Assembly: GCA_046296435.1 (NCBI GenBank)
Contig: JBKBLI010000043.1
Location: 1-29,885, forward strand
From: M3007 sp046296435
GTDB taxonomy: Bacteria; Bacteroidota; Bacteroidia; Chitinophagales; Saprospiraceae
Direction: 5' to 3'
DNA: 29,885 nt
The first letter of the stretch is position 1, and every line of letters starts with the position of its first letter. This document shows, one piece after another, positions 1 through 7,835 of the stretch. The translations under genes and the position numbers were made by a program. The notes under the pieces were generated by a model. It was not told the origin of the DNA and ran no database searches. It saw nothing but the letters and a program-made list of their open reading frames with translations.

Positions 1-110
1 TAACGCAACTTTAGCGCAAGATGTTAGGGTATTGATAAAAAATGCACGCGATACCGCGCACAAACGGCGCCAGCCCTAACGGGCTTCAAATTGTTTCTGG
101 GATAGCATCC

Positions 111-166
111 CTAACAACTAACAACTAACAACTAACAACTAACAACTAACAACTAACAACTAACAA
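111..166. repeat. Heptanucleotide tandem repeat, 8 perfect copies
   Basis: Eight uninterrupted, identical head-to-tail copies of the 7-mer CTAACAA fill exactly 56 bp. The array ends 55 bp before the ATG of the DUF2905 gene, so it lies in that gene's upstream region. Because 7 is not a multiple of 3 and the copies are perfect, slippage could change the copy number. Any effect on the downstream gene would be on spacing or transcription, not reading frame. Nothing else is recognisable in positions 1-221. Confidence 0.95.
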
Positions 167-221
167 CGCTTTCGGCATAATTTTGCGCGTCGGCGGGCGT
201 TTTAGGATCAAAAGGGTTGCC

Positions 222-452
222 ATGCCATTCGATAACATACCGGCTGTGCCGCGCTTGTTACTGACCGTTGGCGCGGCGTTCGTCTTGTTGGGGCTGCTGG
301 CTTGGCTGCTGCAAGGGCGCTTGCACTTTTTGGGGCGATTGCCCGGAGATATCCGCATTGAGCGCGGCAACTTTCGATTCTATGCGCCGCTGACAACCAT
401 GCTGCTGCTCAGTTTGCTGCTGACGCTCATCTTGCGGCTGTTGAGACGTTGA
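222..452 (+). CDS. DUF2905 family small membrane protein
   Basis: This encodes a 76-residue protein with two hydrophobic segments (about residues 8-24 and 54-72). They are separated by a short polar loop reading GRLPGDIRIERGNFRFY and followed by PLTTM. That loop, the second helix and a terminal Arg-Arg are the signature of the DUF2905 family, small inner-membrane proteins of unknown function. I chose the ATG at 222 because it gives the usual family length of about 70 residues. An in-frame TTG at 183 would add 13 polar, basic residues in front of the first helix. A 12-bp palindrome (GAGCCGCGGCTC) overlaps the stop codon. No partner gene is adjacent. The family call is confident; the function is unknown. 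Confidence 0.8.
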   Translation: MPFDNIPAVPRLLLTVGAAFVLLGLLAWLLQGRLHFLGRLPGDIRIERGNFRFYAPLTTMLLLSLLLTLILRLLRR

Positions 453-637
453 GCCGCGGCTCATGTCCGCATCCTTTGCCGTCGCCCCACTTTTTCGGTA
501 ATTGATATGGCGGTTGTGTGGCATGAAAAATGCTGCGGCAAAAGTTTTTCGGCGATGCGCACAGCCTATGGGAGTCGGATTTGGAGGCGCGCAAATGCCG
601 CTTTTGAGATTTTTTTTTCAAAACGAAAAAAAAACCG

Positions 638-645
638 TATCTTTG
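638..645 (+). promoter_or_regulatory. Bacteroidota -7 box for the tRNA gene
   Basis: TATCTTTG matches the TAnnTTTG -7 consensus of the Bacteroidota primary sigma factor and ends 20 nt before the mature tRNA 5' end. No good TTTG -33 box is visible at the expected distance; a T-tract lies there instead. Confidence 0.65.
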
Positions 646-665
646 CGCCGCTTTTAGAAAAAGCG

Positions 666-739
666 GGGCCTGTAGCTCAGTCGGTTAGAGCGTCTGACTC
701 ATAATCAGGGGGTCGCGGGTTCAAATCCTGCCGGGCCCA
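666..739 (+). tRNA. tRNA with CAT anticodon (Ile2 or elongator Met)
   Basis: A full cloverleaf folds by hand. The acceptor stem pairs GGGCCTG (666-672) with CGGGCCC (732-738), followed by discriminator A739. The D arm is GCTC...GAGC, and the anticodon stem TCTGA/TCAGG closes the loop CTCATAA with anticodon CAT. The T arm is GCGGG-TTCAAAT-CCTGC. CCA is not encoded (740-742 is CCC), so it would be added after transcription. A CAT anticodon can mean elongator Met, initiator Met or the lysidine-modified Ile2 tRNA. The fully paired first acceptor base pair argues against initiator. Choosing between Met and Ile2 needs a covariance-model comparison. Confidence 0.93.
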
Positions 740-747
740 CCCACACC

Positions 748-785
748 AAAGCGATTCTGCGCCTGCGCGCAGAATCGCTTTTTTT
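748..785 (+). terminator. Intrinsic terminator of the tRNA gene
   Basis: A perfect 15-bp stem (748-762 with 767-781) has a 4-nt loop CTGC and runs into a T-tract (779-785). It starts 8 nt after the tRNA, so the tRNA appears to be a monocistronic unit. Confidence 0.92.
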
Positions 786-952
786 ATGCCGATTACGCAT
801 CACTTTTTTTCGAAAAATACGCGCGCGAGGCCGGGGAGCGTTCCTGTACGCTGTCGGCGGGAGATCGGTTCGTGTTTTTTGTTAAAAAAAACAACTTTTG
901 CGTCCTGAGACGCGTCTTTGTTTGACTGAAACACTTTTAAGCAAACAGCAAC

Positions 953-2176
953 ATGAAAAAATTATCATTAGCCCTTGCGCTCGGCGCGCTTCTGTGGGCC
1001 GCTTGCGACAAGAAGAACGGCGACATCGCTCCCAAAGAGAAGATTAACTGCGGCGAAACGCCCGAGCTTTGTCAACTGAGCGAAGCCAACAACGACTTTG
1101 GATTCAGGTTGTTTCGGACGCTTTGTCAGAAAGAGCCGCAGGCCAATCACCTGATCTCTCCGCTGAGCGTGGCCGTCGCCTTGTCTATGGCGCTCAACGG
1201 CGCCGACGGCGAGACCGCCGCCGAGATGCGCCAGACGCTTGCTCTGCAAGGCTTTGCGCCTGCGGAGGCCAACGAGGCTTTTCGCCTGCTGCTCAAGTCG
1301 CTGCCCCAGTTGGACCCTACGACCAAAATGTCAATTGCCAATTCGCTATGGTACAGCAAGGATTTTGACGTCAAGCCGGACTATATCAACGCCTTGGAGG
1401 CGTATTTTCTGGCGCAGTGCATGGCCTTGGATTTCCGTAATCCGCAATCAAAAGACCAGATCAACAACTGGGTCAAAGCTCAAACCCAGAACCTGATCCC
1501 GAAAATTGTGGACGAGATCAGGCCGGAACACGTGGCCTTCCTGATCAATGCGGTCTATTTCGAGGGGCTTTGGCGCAGGCCTTTCGATCCGAAGCACACG
1601 GCGGACGCCACGTTTCGCAATCAAGACGGCACGGTATCGCCTGTGAAGATGATGCGCACCGTCGCGCCGAGGACGACGCCTTTCTTTTATCACGAGAAAT
1701 TCAGCATGATCGATCTGGCTTACGGCGACTCGACTTACTCGATGTCGATCCTGTTGCCGCATCCCGACGTGCAGATTGGGGAGGTAGCGGCCTTACTCGA
1801 AAGCGGCCAGTGGAATACCTGGATCAAAGCCTTGCAACCCGCCGACGTGCAAATTGAGATGCCGCGATTCGAACTTGAATACGATAAGGAACTCAAGGAG
1901 GCGCTCACGTACATCGGCATCCAGCGCGCTTTCAGCGAATCCGGCGCGGACTTTAGCAAGTTGAGCGCGCAGAGCCGCGTGTTCATCTCGGGCGTGAAGC
2001 ACAAATCGGTTCTCAAGGTATCGGAGAAGGGCACGCAAGCGGCAGCCGTCACGTCAGTGGACATCGTCAACACCTCGCTGCCCCCGAGTATAACGCTGGA
2101 CCGCCCGTTCGTGTTGGCCATACGTGAGCGCTCGGGCGGGGCTGTGCTGTTCCTCGGCAAGGTTGCCCGTCTTTGA
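953..2176 (+). CDS. Serpin-family protease inhibitor, predicted lipoprotein
   Basis: This 407-residue protein has the length of a full serpin plus an export signal. The N-terminus is a short basic stretch, a hydrophobic core and LWAAC with Cys18, which looks like a lipobox, although Trp at -3 is unusual. The hallmark serpin block NAVYFEGLWRRPF is near residues 197-209. The C-terminal signature DRPFVLAI...LFLGKV follows the reactive-centre loop. The hinge EKGTQAAAVT (358-367) has the small residues that inhibitory serpins need for loop insertion. Counting as in alpha-1-antitrypsin, where the distance to the conserved PF is identical, puts P1-P1' at Thr374-Ser375. It is probably anchored in the envelope and inhibits serine or cysteine proteases, either the cell's own or external. 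It is monocistronic and convergent with the histidine kinase gene. I saw no -7 box upstream. The family call is firm; target and localisation are inference. Confidence 0.93.
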   Translation: MKKLSLALALGALLWAACDKKNGDIAPKEKINCGETPELCQLSEANNDFGFRLFRTLCQKEPQANHLISPLSVAVALSMALNGADGETAAEMRQTLALQGFAPAEANEAFRLLLKSLPQLDPTTKMSIANSLWYSKDFDVKPDYINALEAYFLAQCMALDFRNPQSKDQINNWVKAQTQNLIPKIVDEIRPEHVAFLINAVYFEGLWRRPFDPKHTADATFRNQDGTVSPVKMMRTVAPRTTPFFYHEKFSMIDLAYGDSTYSMSILLPHPDVQIGEVAALLESGQWNTWIKALQPADVQIEMPRFELEYDKELKEALTYIGIQRAFSESGADFSKLSAQSRVFISGVKHKSVLKVSEKGTQAAAVTSVDIVNTSLPPSITLDRPFVLAIRERSGGAVLFLGKVARL

Positions 2177-2275
2177 GCCGCCGGCTAAAAAGCCCATCGG
2201 CGTGCGCGTGGGGCGGTGCTTGCGCCGCGTCGCGCCGGAAGGGCGCAGTTCAGCGTCGAAGGTCGGCGATGCGGT

Positions 2276-3331
2276 TTATGCCTTTTCTAAGGTAAATCCG
2301 AAGGTAGAACCCTGATCGACGTTGCTGCGCACGTGGATGGTTTGCTTGTGGGCTTCGACGATGTGTTTGACGATGGCCAGGCCAAGACCTGTGCCGCCTT
2401 CGTCGCGAGAGCGGCTTTTGTCCACCCGATAGAACCGGTCGAAGAGGTGGGGTAAGTGCTCTTGGGCAATGCCGATGCCGTTGTCGCTGACTTCTATGAG
2501 GATATTGGGCGACATGTCGTAAAAGCTCACTTTGGTGACGCCGCCTTTTTTGCCGTACTTGATCGAATTGAGGATCAAGTTGGTCAACACCTGGCGGATG
2601 CTTTCGCGATCGGCGCGTACGCGAAAATGCTGGTTGGCGCCTTCTTTGTACGACAGCCTGATCTGGGCTTCGCCCGCCCGCATGTCCAGATCGGTAAACA
2701 CTTCGTCGGTCAGTTCGCGGATGTCAAATTCGCGCAATTCGAGGATCATCTGACCGGACTCGAGCCGGTTGATGGCCCCCAGGTCTTCGACAATGGCCTG
2801 GAGGCGATCTACATTCTGAGCGGCGCGCTGGAGATACAGCAAGTTAACTTGCGGGTCGGAGATGGCGCCGTCCAGCAGCGTATGTAAGAAGCCCTGGATA
2901 TTGAAGATAGGCGTTTTGAGTTCGTGCGATACGTCGCCGATGAATTGGCGTCGGTATTGCGCCAGATAGCGGGCCTCTTCCAGTTCTTTTTGGTGCTCCA
3001 AAGCCCAGGCCGCCACGTCTTGCTCGGCTTCGTCGAGGGGGTTGGCGCTCAGGTTGATTTTGGATCTGAAATCGACCGGCGTCTTTTGGCGGTGGATGAC
3101 CTTATAGATCACCTTGATGCGGCGGTAGATAAAGTAGCGAATGAAATAGAGGCATAGGAAGTAAGCGCCCGGCCAAAACAAAAAGACCAGGCCGACAAAA
3201 TGACGCATGCCGATAGACGCCCAGCCCAGAGCCCGAAAAGCGAGGAGCAAAATGACAAGCAGGAGCGTGATGGCGCTGGCTACATAGGCGGAGATTTGCC
3301 GCGGCGTGAGATTTTTTAACAGATTGGTCAA
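2276..3331 (-). CDS. PhoR-like membrane sensor histidine kinase
   Basis: A 351-residue sensor kinase. Two membrane segments (about residues 13-33 and 45-67) enclose only a very short external loop, so it has no sizeable extracytoplasmic sensor domain. No HAMP or PAS domain is obvious. The HisKA block FIGDVSHELKTP places the phospho-acceptor at His136. The ATPase domain shows the N box NLILNSIKYG (251-260), G1 box DNGIGI (283-288) and G2 box GTGLGLAI (313-320). It begins at a TTG (I found no in-frame ATG upstream) 18 bp after the response-regulator stop, so the two genes form a regulator-then-kinase operon. The layout resembles PhoBR, but the signal is unknown and no phosphate-transport genes are in the window. 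Confidence 0.92.
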   Translation of the reverse strand: MTNLLKNLTPRQISAYVASAITLLLVILLLAFRALGWASIGMRHFVGLVFLFWPGAYFLCLYFIRYFIYRRIKVIYKVIHRQKTPVDFRSKINLSANPLDEAEQDVAAWALEHQKELEEARYLAQYRRQFIGDVSHELKTPIFNIQGFLHTLLDGAISDPQVNLLYLQRAAQNVDRLQAIVEDLGAINRLESGQMILELREFDIRELTDEVFTDLDMRAGEAQIRLSYKEGANQHFRVRADRESIRQVLTNLILNSIKYGKKGGVTKVSFYDMSPNILIEVSDNGIGIAQEHLPHLFDRFYRVDKSRSRDEGGTGLGLAIVKHIVEAHKQTIHVRSNVDQGSTFGFTLEKA

Positions 3332-3349
3332 TGCTGAGTAACGGCGGAT

Positions 3350-4042
3350 TTAGAAGTCAAACTTGTAACCGATGCCTTTGACGGTTTTGATGTATTGCTC
3401 GCCGACACGTTCGCGCAGTTTGCGGATGTGCACGTCGATGGTTCGATTGCCTACGATCACATCGCTGCCCCATATTTTGTCAAAAATCTCCTCGCGGGTA
3501 AACACACGGCCCGGACGCGAAGCCAGTAGCCAGATCAGTTCAAACTCCTTGCGCGGCAATTCGATGATGCGCTCGCCTTGTTTGACCTGTACCCGTTGGC
3601 GGTCGATGATCAGGTCGTGCAGTTCGATGGCGTCCGGCTCTTCGGCTTCGACGCGGCGGCGGCGGCGCAGCAGGGCGTTGATGCGGCTGATCAGCACCCG
3701 CGGCTTGATGGGCTTGGTGATGAAGTCGTCGCCGCCGATATCGAGGGCCATGATCTGGGTGTAGTCTTCGTCGCGCGCCGTGAGAAAAGCGATGGGCACG
3801 TCGTCGAATTCCTTGATTTTGCGGAGCGCTTTGCAGGTTTCGACGCCGTCCATCCCGGGCATCATGATATCCAGTACGATGATGTCGGGCTTGTTGGCCT
3901 GCGCTATGGCCAGGCCTTGTATGCCGTCGATCGCCGTAACCACGCGGAAGCCCTCTTTTTTCAGGTTGTATTCGAGGAAAAGGAGAATATCCGGCTCGTC
4001 GTCCACCACCAAGATCTTTTTGCCTTCAGTATTTTCAATCAT
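3350..4042 (-). CDS. OmpR/PhoB-family response regulator
   Basis: A 230-residue two-domain regulator. The receiver domain (about 8-122) has acidic residues Asp14 and Asp15, phospho-acceptor Asp58 in VLDIMMPGMDG, Thr88 and Lys110 in ITKP. The C-terminal winged helix (about 135-230) has the usual OmpR/PhoB sequence ending VKGIGYKFDF. The kinase encoded just downstream should phosphorylate it. The ATG at 4042 is supported by a TACCTTTG -7 box on the same strand 14 nt upstream. The pair is genus-wide PhoB/PhoR-like in Bacteroidota, but the regulon cannot be read from this sequence. Confidence 0.94.
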   Translation of the reverse strand: MIENTEGKKILVVDDEPDILLFLEYNLKKEGFRVVTAIDGIQGLAIAQANKPDIIVLDIMMPGMDGVETCKALRKIKEFDDVPIAFLTARDEDYTQIMALDIGGDDFITKPIKPRVLISRINALLRRRRRVEAEEPDAIELHDLIIDRQRVQVKQGERIIELPRKEFELIWLLASRPGRVFTREEIFDKIWGSDVIVGNRTIDVHIRKLRERVGEQYIKTVKGIGYKFDF

Positions 4043-4056
4043 AAGTCAATTTTGCG

Positions 4057-4064
4057 CAAAGGTA
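4057..4064 (-). promoter_or_regulatory. -7 box for the two-component operon
   Basis: On the minus strand this reads TACCTTTG, a perfect TAnnTTTG box, 14 nt upstream of the regulator ATG. The leader would therefore be very short. No -33 TTTG is visible at 19-21 nt. Confidence 0.6.
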
Positions 4065-4148
4065 TGGGGCTGCGTCGCACCCTGCGTTTTTTCGCAGGAT
4101 TAAGTCTTTGTTAATTTTCCGTATCGCAAACGAACTTTTTGGAGCGCT

Positions 4149-5255
4149 TTAGCCGCCGCAAACGATCCGCAACATGGTCTCGAACCAGGTGATTCCGAGC
4201 ATTTCTTTGATGCGTAGCAGGTCGGCGCAGGCCTCTTCGCGTTTGTTCTGATCGAGCAGCACGGTGGCCCGATAGTAGAGCAACTCGGTGTTGTTGGGCT
4301 GAAGGCCAAGCGCTTCGTTCCATTTTTGGAGCGCGCCTTCGGCGTTGTTGGCCTCGAGCAGATTGACGCCTTCTTCAGCCAGGATCATGGCACGGTCAAA
4401 GCGTTCGTTGGCGGCTTTGCATTGGGGCGCATCCGAGCGAAATACGACGCGCAGCGGGTAAGTAGCCGCCACCGCTTCGCCCTTCCAGGTGGCGGGAATC
4501 CAGCGGCCGGAAGTGCGACGCACCAGCCGGATGGCTTCAAACTGGAAGTCGAAGCCGAGGTTGCTGAAATCCAATTGCTGCTCCACCTGTATGTTGCCGT
4601 TGGGCAGGATCAACAGGCCCATCTCGATGACGCCGGTCTTGCATTCGCCCGCTTGCTCTTCGGGGTAATCCAGATTTTGCACCACAAAGACGGCCAACGA
4701 ATCGAACCCGCCCTTGAAATCGACGGGCGTGTCCGGATTGGTATAGATCTTGACGCCGCGCTCGTTTTCGTAGTAGGGCAAAGCCTCCTCGAGCTTGAAG
4801 CGCAAGGGCAAGGTATAGCGCATGCGGACAGGCTCGCCGCCCACCAGTCCCGGCGCCCAACGCAGGCCGTACTCGCGCAGGGCGCGCAGCACGCGCAGGG
4901 CTTCGTGGCCACAGCCGCCGCCAATGTCTTTGACAACTTCAAAGCGGCTCATATCGCCGTCTTTTTCGATCACAAAGCTGGCGACGACGACACCTTGTAA
5001 GCCCAGGGCGCGCGCAGAGTCGGGGTAAACGATGTTGCGCGACACCAGGCGCAACAAGCCCTGTTCGGCGCATTGGCGCACGCTGTCTTCGGTCCAGCCG
5101 GGATGCTTATCCGGATTGCAAGAGACCAGCAGCGGGTAAGGCATGCGCTCAGCCGCTACCAAGATCTCGGACTCGCCTTCGGCGTTCTGAGCCTGGGTTA
5201 CACACACAAACGAAAGCGCGGCAATCAAACCCGCGGCAATATATCTGATACTCAT
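4149..5255 (-). CDS. Exported protein with two TonB C-terminal-like domains and a TPR tail
   Basis: A 368-residue protein with a signal peptide (MSIRYIAAGLIAALSFVCVTQAQ). The first TonB-C-like unit (about 70-155) starts at IVYPDSARALGLQGVVVASFVI and ends RMRYTLPLRF. A second, more diverged unit (about 190-275) ends GRWIPATWKGEAVAATYPLRVVF. Two TPR-like helices follow (about 285-345, ALGLQPNNTELLYYRATVLL). There is no N-terminal membrane anchor with a Pro-rich linker, so this is not a classical energy-transducing TonB. It is more likely a periplasmic adaptor. A start at 5360 is possible by frame, but a -7 box at 5274-5281 would then lie inside the gene, so I chose 5255. Its role is unknown. 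Confidence 0.8.
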   Translation of the reverse strand: MSIRYIAAGLIAALSFVCVTQAQNAEGESEILVAAERMPYPLLVSCNPDKHPGWTEDSVRQCAEQGLLRLVSRNIVYPDSARALGLQGVVVASFVIEKDGDMSRFEVVKDIGGGCGHEALRVLRALREYGLRWAPGLVGGEPVRMRYTLPLRFKLEEALPYYENERGVKIYTNPDTPVDFKGGFDSLAVFVVQNLDYPEEQAGECKTGVIEMGLLILPNGNIQVEQQLDFSNLGFDFQFEAIRLVRRTSGRWIPATWKGEAVAATYPLRVVFRSDAPQCKAANERFDRAMILAEEGVNLLEANNAEGALQKWNEALGLQPNNTELLYYRATVLLDQNKREEACADLLRIKEMLGITWFETMLRIVCGG

Positions 5256-5273
5256 AGTTACAAAAATCGGGCG

Positions 5274-5281
5274 CAAAGATA
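5274..5281 (-). promoter_or_regulatory. -7 box for the TonB-domain/TPR gene
   Basis: The minus strand reads TATCTTTG, a perfect TAnnTTTG match, 18 nt upstream of the chosen ATG at 5255. It argues against the longer frame starting at 5360. Confidence 0.6.
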
Positions 5282-5317
5282 ACAAAAAGGCGCAGCGTAG
5301 GGGGGGATTGCGCCCAA

Positions 5318-5794
5318 TCAGATTAACGCCGCTACGCCATACCAAAGAATGGCCGCACAAAGCGCCAACTTCAACACCACCCCGAAGACAAACCCGATGA
5401 AGGAACCGAAGGCCGCCGACATCGCCTGCGAGGTATCCTTACCGACCAGCAACTCGCCGACCAGCGCCCCGACAAAAGCCCCGACGAATATGCCCAGAGG
5501 GCCAAAAAACATCCCGACCAGCAATCCAACCGTGCTGCCCCATACGCCTGCCTTGCCGCCGCCATAGCGCTTCACGCCCCACGCGGGCACAATATAGTCG
5601 AGCGCCATCACGATCGCCGAGGCCAGACCGAGGCCCCAAAGCAGCGCAGCCGAAAAGTCGGCCCAGCGCGTCCAATGCAGCAATAAAAGACCGAGAAAGC
5701 TGAGCGGCGGCCCAGGCAAAGGAAGCACGGCGCCCGCCAGACCGGCGAGCATCATCGCAAAAGCAAGTACGACCAACAAAACGTCAAACCACAT
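5318..5794 (-). CDS. DUF456 family membrane protein
   Basis: A 158-residue, very hydrophobic protein. It opens with MWFDVLLVVLAFAMMLAGLAGAVLPLPGPPLSFLGLLLL, the DUF456 pattern of a first helix followed by a GxxLPxLPGPP-like turn. The middle carries DYIVPAWGVKRYGGGKAGVWGSTVG and then Gly-rich helices (MFFGPLGIFVGAFVGALVGE), another mark of the family. About four to five membrane helices are expected. The frame can be opened at a GTG at 5896, but the extra 34 residues are Arg-rich and unlike the family, so the ATG at 5794 is preferred. Function is unknown for the whole family. It lies between the sugar transporter and the TonB-domain gene on the same strand. Confidence 0.85.
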   Translation of the reverse strand: MWFDVLLVVLAFAMMLAGLAGAVLPLPGPPLSFLGLLLLHWTRWADFSAALLWGLGLASAIVMALDYIVPAWGVKRYGGGKAGVWGSTVGLLVGMFFGPLGIFVGAFVGALVGELLVGKDTSQAMSAAFGSFIGFVFGVVLKLALCAAILWYGVAALI

Positions 5795-5935
5795 AGACAG
5801 TATTTTGCATGCCAAAGCGCCGCGTTTCGGCGCGCGAAGCCCGACTCTAAACGCGCGGGCACGAATCCCGCAGGGCCTCCGGCCTCGCTGCCGCACTTAC
5901 TAACGTACGCCGCCGCAACTTCTTATCCGCGCCCC

Positions 5936-7312
5936 TTACGCTTCCGCCTGCCTGCTCACCCGCGTAACGGCAAGGGCGGCCAGGATCAACAACACGCCGG
6001 CCATCACCAGCGCATAAATCGCCTGATTGCCAAACAGATATTTGACGATAGGCCGATTGATCACGCCGCTTACAATCTGCGGTATGGTGATAAAAAAATT
6101 GAAAATCCCCATGTAAACCCCCATCTTATGGGCAGGTATCGAACCGGCCAGCATCGCGTATGGCATGGCCAAAATACTGGCCCAAGCTACGCCGACGCCC
6201 ACCATGCTGAAGATCAGCATGACAGGCGAAGCGGCAAAGTAAATAGAAATCAGCCCCAGACCGCCGCACAGCAACCCGATGGCATGGGTGCGCCGGCGCC
6301 CCACCCGCTTGGCAATGGCCGGCAGCGTGAGGGCAAAAAACATGGAAACCAGATTGTAAACGCCAAAGATCACGCCCGTCCAGTTCTGCGCTTCGCTGTA
6401 GCGCGCCGATGAGGTATCGCCGATTTCGCAACCATACACATGGTGCGCTATGGCAGGCGTAGTGAACACCCACATGGAGAACAGGGCAAACCATGAGAAG
6501 AACTGCACCAAACCCAGTTGGCGCATAGTCGCCGGCATGCCGGCCATATCCTTAAAGATCAGGCCAATACCGCCTTTCTCGGGCTTCTCCTGGCCGGCAA
6601 AGCGCGAATGCTCCTCCGGAGGATACTCGTCGGTGGTGACTACCGTCCACAAAATGGCGCCGATAAACACTGCTGCGCCGATGTAAAACGACCATTTGAT
6701 GTTGTCCGGCACAAAGCCTTCGGGCGCCAAGGTATTCACGCCGGCCACATTGGCCAAAAACCAGGGCAACCACGAACCAATCACGGCGCCCAACCCGATC
6801 AAGGCCGTCTGCACCGCAAAGCCCAGCGTGCGTTGTACGGAGGGCAGTTTGTCGGCCACCAAGGCCCTGAAAGGCTCCATCGCCACGTTGAACGATGCGT
6901 CCATGATCATCAGCATGCCTGCGCCCATCCACACGGCCGGGATCAGGGCCGTGAGCGCCCCCGCGTTGGGCATCAGACTCATACCCACCACTGCGGCCAT
7001 AGCGCCCGCCAAGAAATAGGGCTTCCTGCGGCCCATCTTGACCCAAGTTCGGTCGGAGTAATACCCAATCACGGGCTGCACGAGCATCCCGATGATCGGC
7101 GCCACCAGCCAAAAGTTGGGCAGCTCGTGCACGTCGGCGCCGTAGCGCTGGAGGATGCCGCTGGCATTGCCGTTTTGGAGCGCAAAGCCGGCCTGGATAC
7201 CCAAAAAGCCGAAGCTCATGTTCCAGATGCTGCGCAGGGGCAAAACAGGTTTATCTTTGGCCGGATCCTGCAAAGCGGCACTCCGGTCGTCAAGCATAGA
7301 GGAATTTTGCAT
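5936..7312 (-). CDS. SLC45-like major facilitator sugar transporter
   Basis: A 458-residue, 12-helix MFS protein. The N-terminal half has NMSFGFLGIQAGFALQNGNA, then PIIGMLVQPVIGYYSDRTW and MGRRKPY, the conserved loop between helices 2 and 3 with the family's basic motif. The C-terminal half has GVGVAWASILAMPYAMLAGS and GVYMGIFNFFITIPQI. These blocks match the SLC45/sucrose-transporter-like proteins that Bacteroidota use for sucrose or maltose-type sugars, probably by proton symport. No glycosidase or susCD genes are nearby, so the substrate is not fixed by context. The start at 7312 gives a cytoplasmic N-terminal tail of about 28 residues. A plausible promoter lies at 7343-7375, just after the gldC stop. 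Confidence 0.87.
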   Translation of the reverse strand: MQNSSMLDDRSAALQDPAKDKPVLPLRSIWNMSFGFLGIQAGFALQNGNASGILQRYGADVHELPNFWLVAPIIGMLVQPVIGYYSDRTWVKMGRRKPYFLAGAMAAVVGMSLMPNAGALTALIPAVWMGAGMLMIMDASFNVAMEPFRALVADKLPSVQRTLGFAVQTALIGLGAVIGSWLPWFLANVAGVNTLAPEGFVPDNIKWSFYIGAAVFIGAILWTVVTTDEYPPEEHSRFAGQEKPEKGGIGLIFKDMAGMPATMRQLGLVQFFSWFALFSMWVFTTPAIAHHVYGCEIGDTSSARYSEAQNWTGVIFGVYNLVSMFFALTLPAIAKRVGRRRTHAIGLLCGGLGLISIYFAASPVMLIFSMVGVGVAWASILAMPYAMLAGSIPAHKMGVYMGIFNFFITIPQIVSGVINRPIVKYLFGNQAIYALVMAGVLLILAALAVTRVSRQAEA

Positions 7313-7342
7313 ACGTTTAATAGGTGATTAAATAAACGCAGG

Positions 7343-7375
7343 CAAAGGACGAAAAAAAATCAATTTCAGCCCAAA
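7343..7375 (-). promoter_or_regulatory. Near-consensus promoter for the sugar transporter
   Basis: On the minus strand a TTTG (7372-7375) is followed after 21 nt by GTCCTTTG (7343-7350). Spacing fits the Bacteroidota -33/-7 pair, but the TA of the -7 box is replaced by GT. The gene starts 30 nt downstream. Confidence 0.4.
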
Positions 7376-7377
7376 AA

Positions 7378-7731
7378 TTATCCGCTTCGGGGCAATATTT
7401 CGGTCTCCTCCCCAAAAAACTGCGCAAAACGGGCCATTTGCTCGGCCATTTGCTTGTTTTGCGTAGCGCGCAGATAGGTTTCGCTCATCGCGCGCAGGGT
7501 CTGATACACAAAGCGATCCATCTCCTGCACCTGCATATCCTCCGTCCACAGATCGATGCGTAAGGTATCCCTTTGCTCGCGGTTGAACAAGGAGAGGAAC
7601 ATCGCCTTGCAGGCCTCCATCTGCCCCCCGTTTTGCAGGTCGTCGGCCGTCCACTCAATGTGCACGGGCGACCGATTGGCGCTGAGACCTACCCGGATTG
7701 TAATGTCGCTGGTATGCGCTATTTCTGCCAT
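7378..7731 (-). CDS. gldC: Gliding motility protein GldC
   Basis: A 117-residue soluble protein with the GldC family pattern: an N-terminal HTSDITIRVGLSANRSPVHIEW, then MEACKAMFLSLFN, LRIDLWTEDMQVQEMDRFVYQTL and SETYLRATQNKQMA. The length matches GldC of Flavobacterium. GldC is an accessory gliding-motility protein specific to Bacteroidota; its biochemical role is not settled. I chose the ATG at 7731. The frame stays open to 7875, but the extra 48 residues are a low-complexity read-through of the upstream terminator hairpin. No other gld or spr gene is in the window, so GldC alone does not show that the cell glides. Confidence 0.88.
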   Translation of the reverse strand: MAEIAHTSDITIRVGLSANRSPVHIEWTADDLQNGGQMEACKAMFLSLFNREQRDTLRIDLWTEDMQVQEMDRFVYQTLRAMSETYLRATQNKQMAEQMARFAQFFGEETEILPRSG

Positions 7732-7763
7732 GATGTATGTGTATGGTATTTGTTTTTGTGTTG

Positions 7764-7835
7764 AAAAAAGTACCGGACGGAGCGGAACGCCCGCACGCCC
7801 CGCTCCGTCCGGCGGTCCGGCGTTTTTCTTTTTTT
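7764..7835. terminator. Bidirectional-looking terminator between the glycosyltransferase gene and gldC
   Basis: A perfect 13-bp GC-rich stem (7773-7785 with 7800-7812) has a 14-nt loop. Reading leftward it is followed after two bases by CTTTTTTC, which would end the glycosyltransferase transcript about 130 nt after its stop. Reading rightward a longer broken T-tract starts at about 7823. Confidence 0.7.

Noticed and set aside
111..166. CRISPR array or leader
   Set aside because: The units are 7 bp with no spacers, so it is a simple tandem repeat.
5256..5360. Extended N-terminus of the TonB-domain protein (start at 5360)
   Set aside because: It would bury the -7 box at 5274-5281 and precede an otherwise perfect signal peptide starting at 5255.
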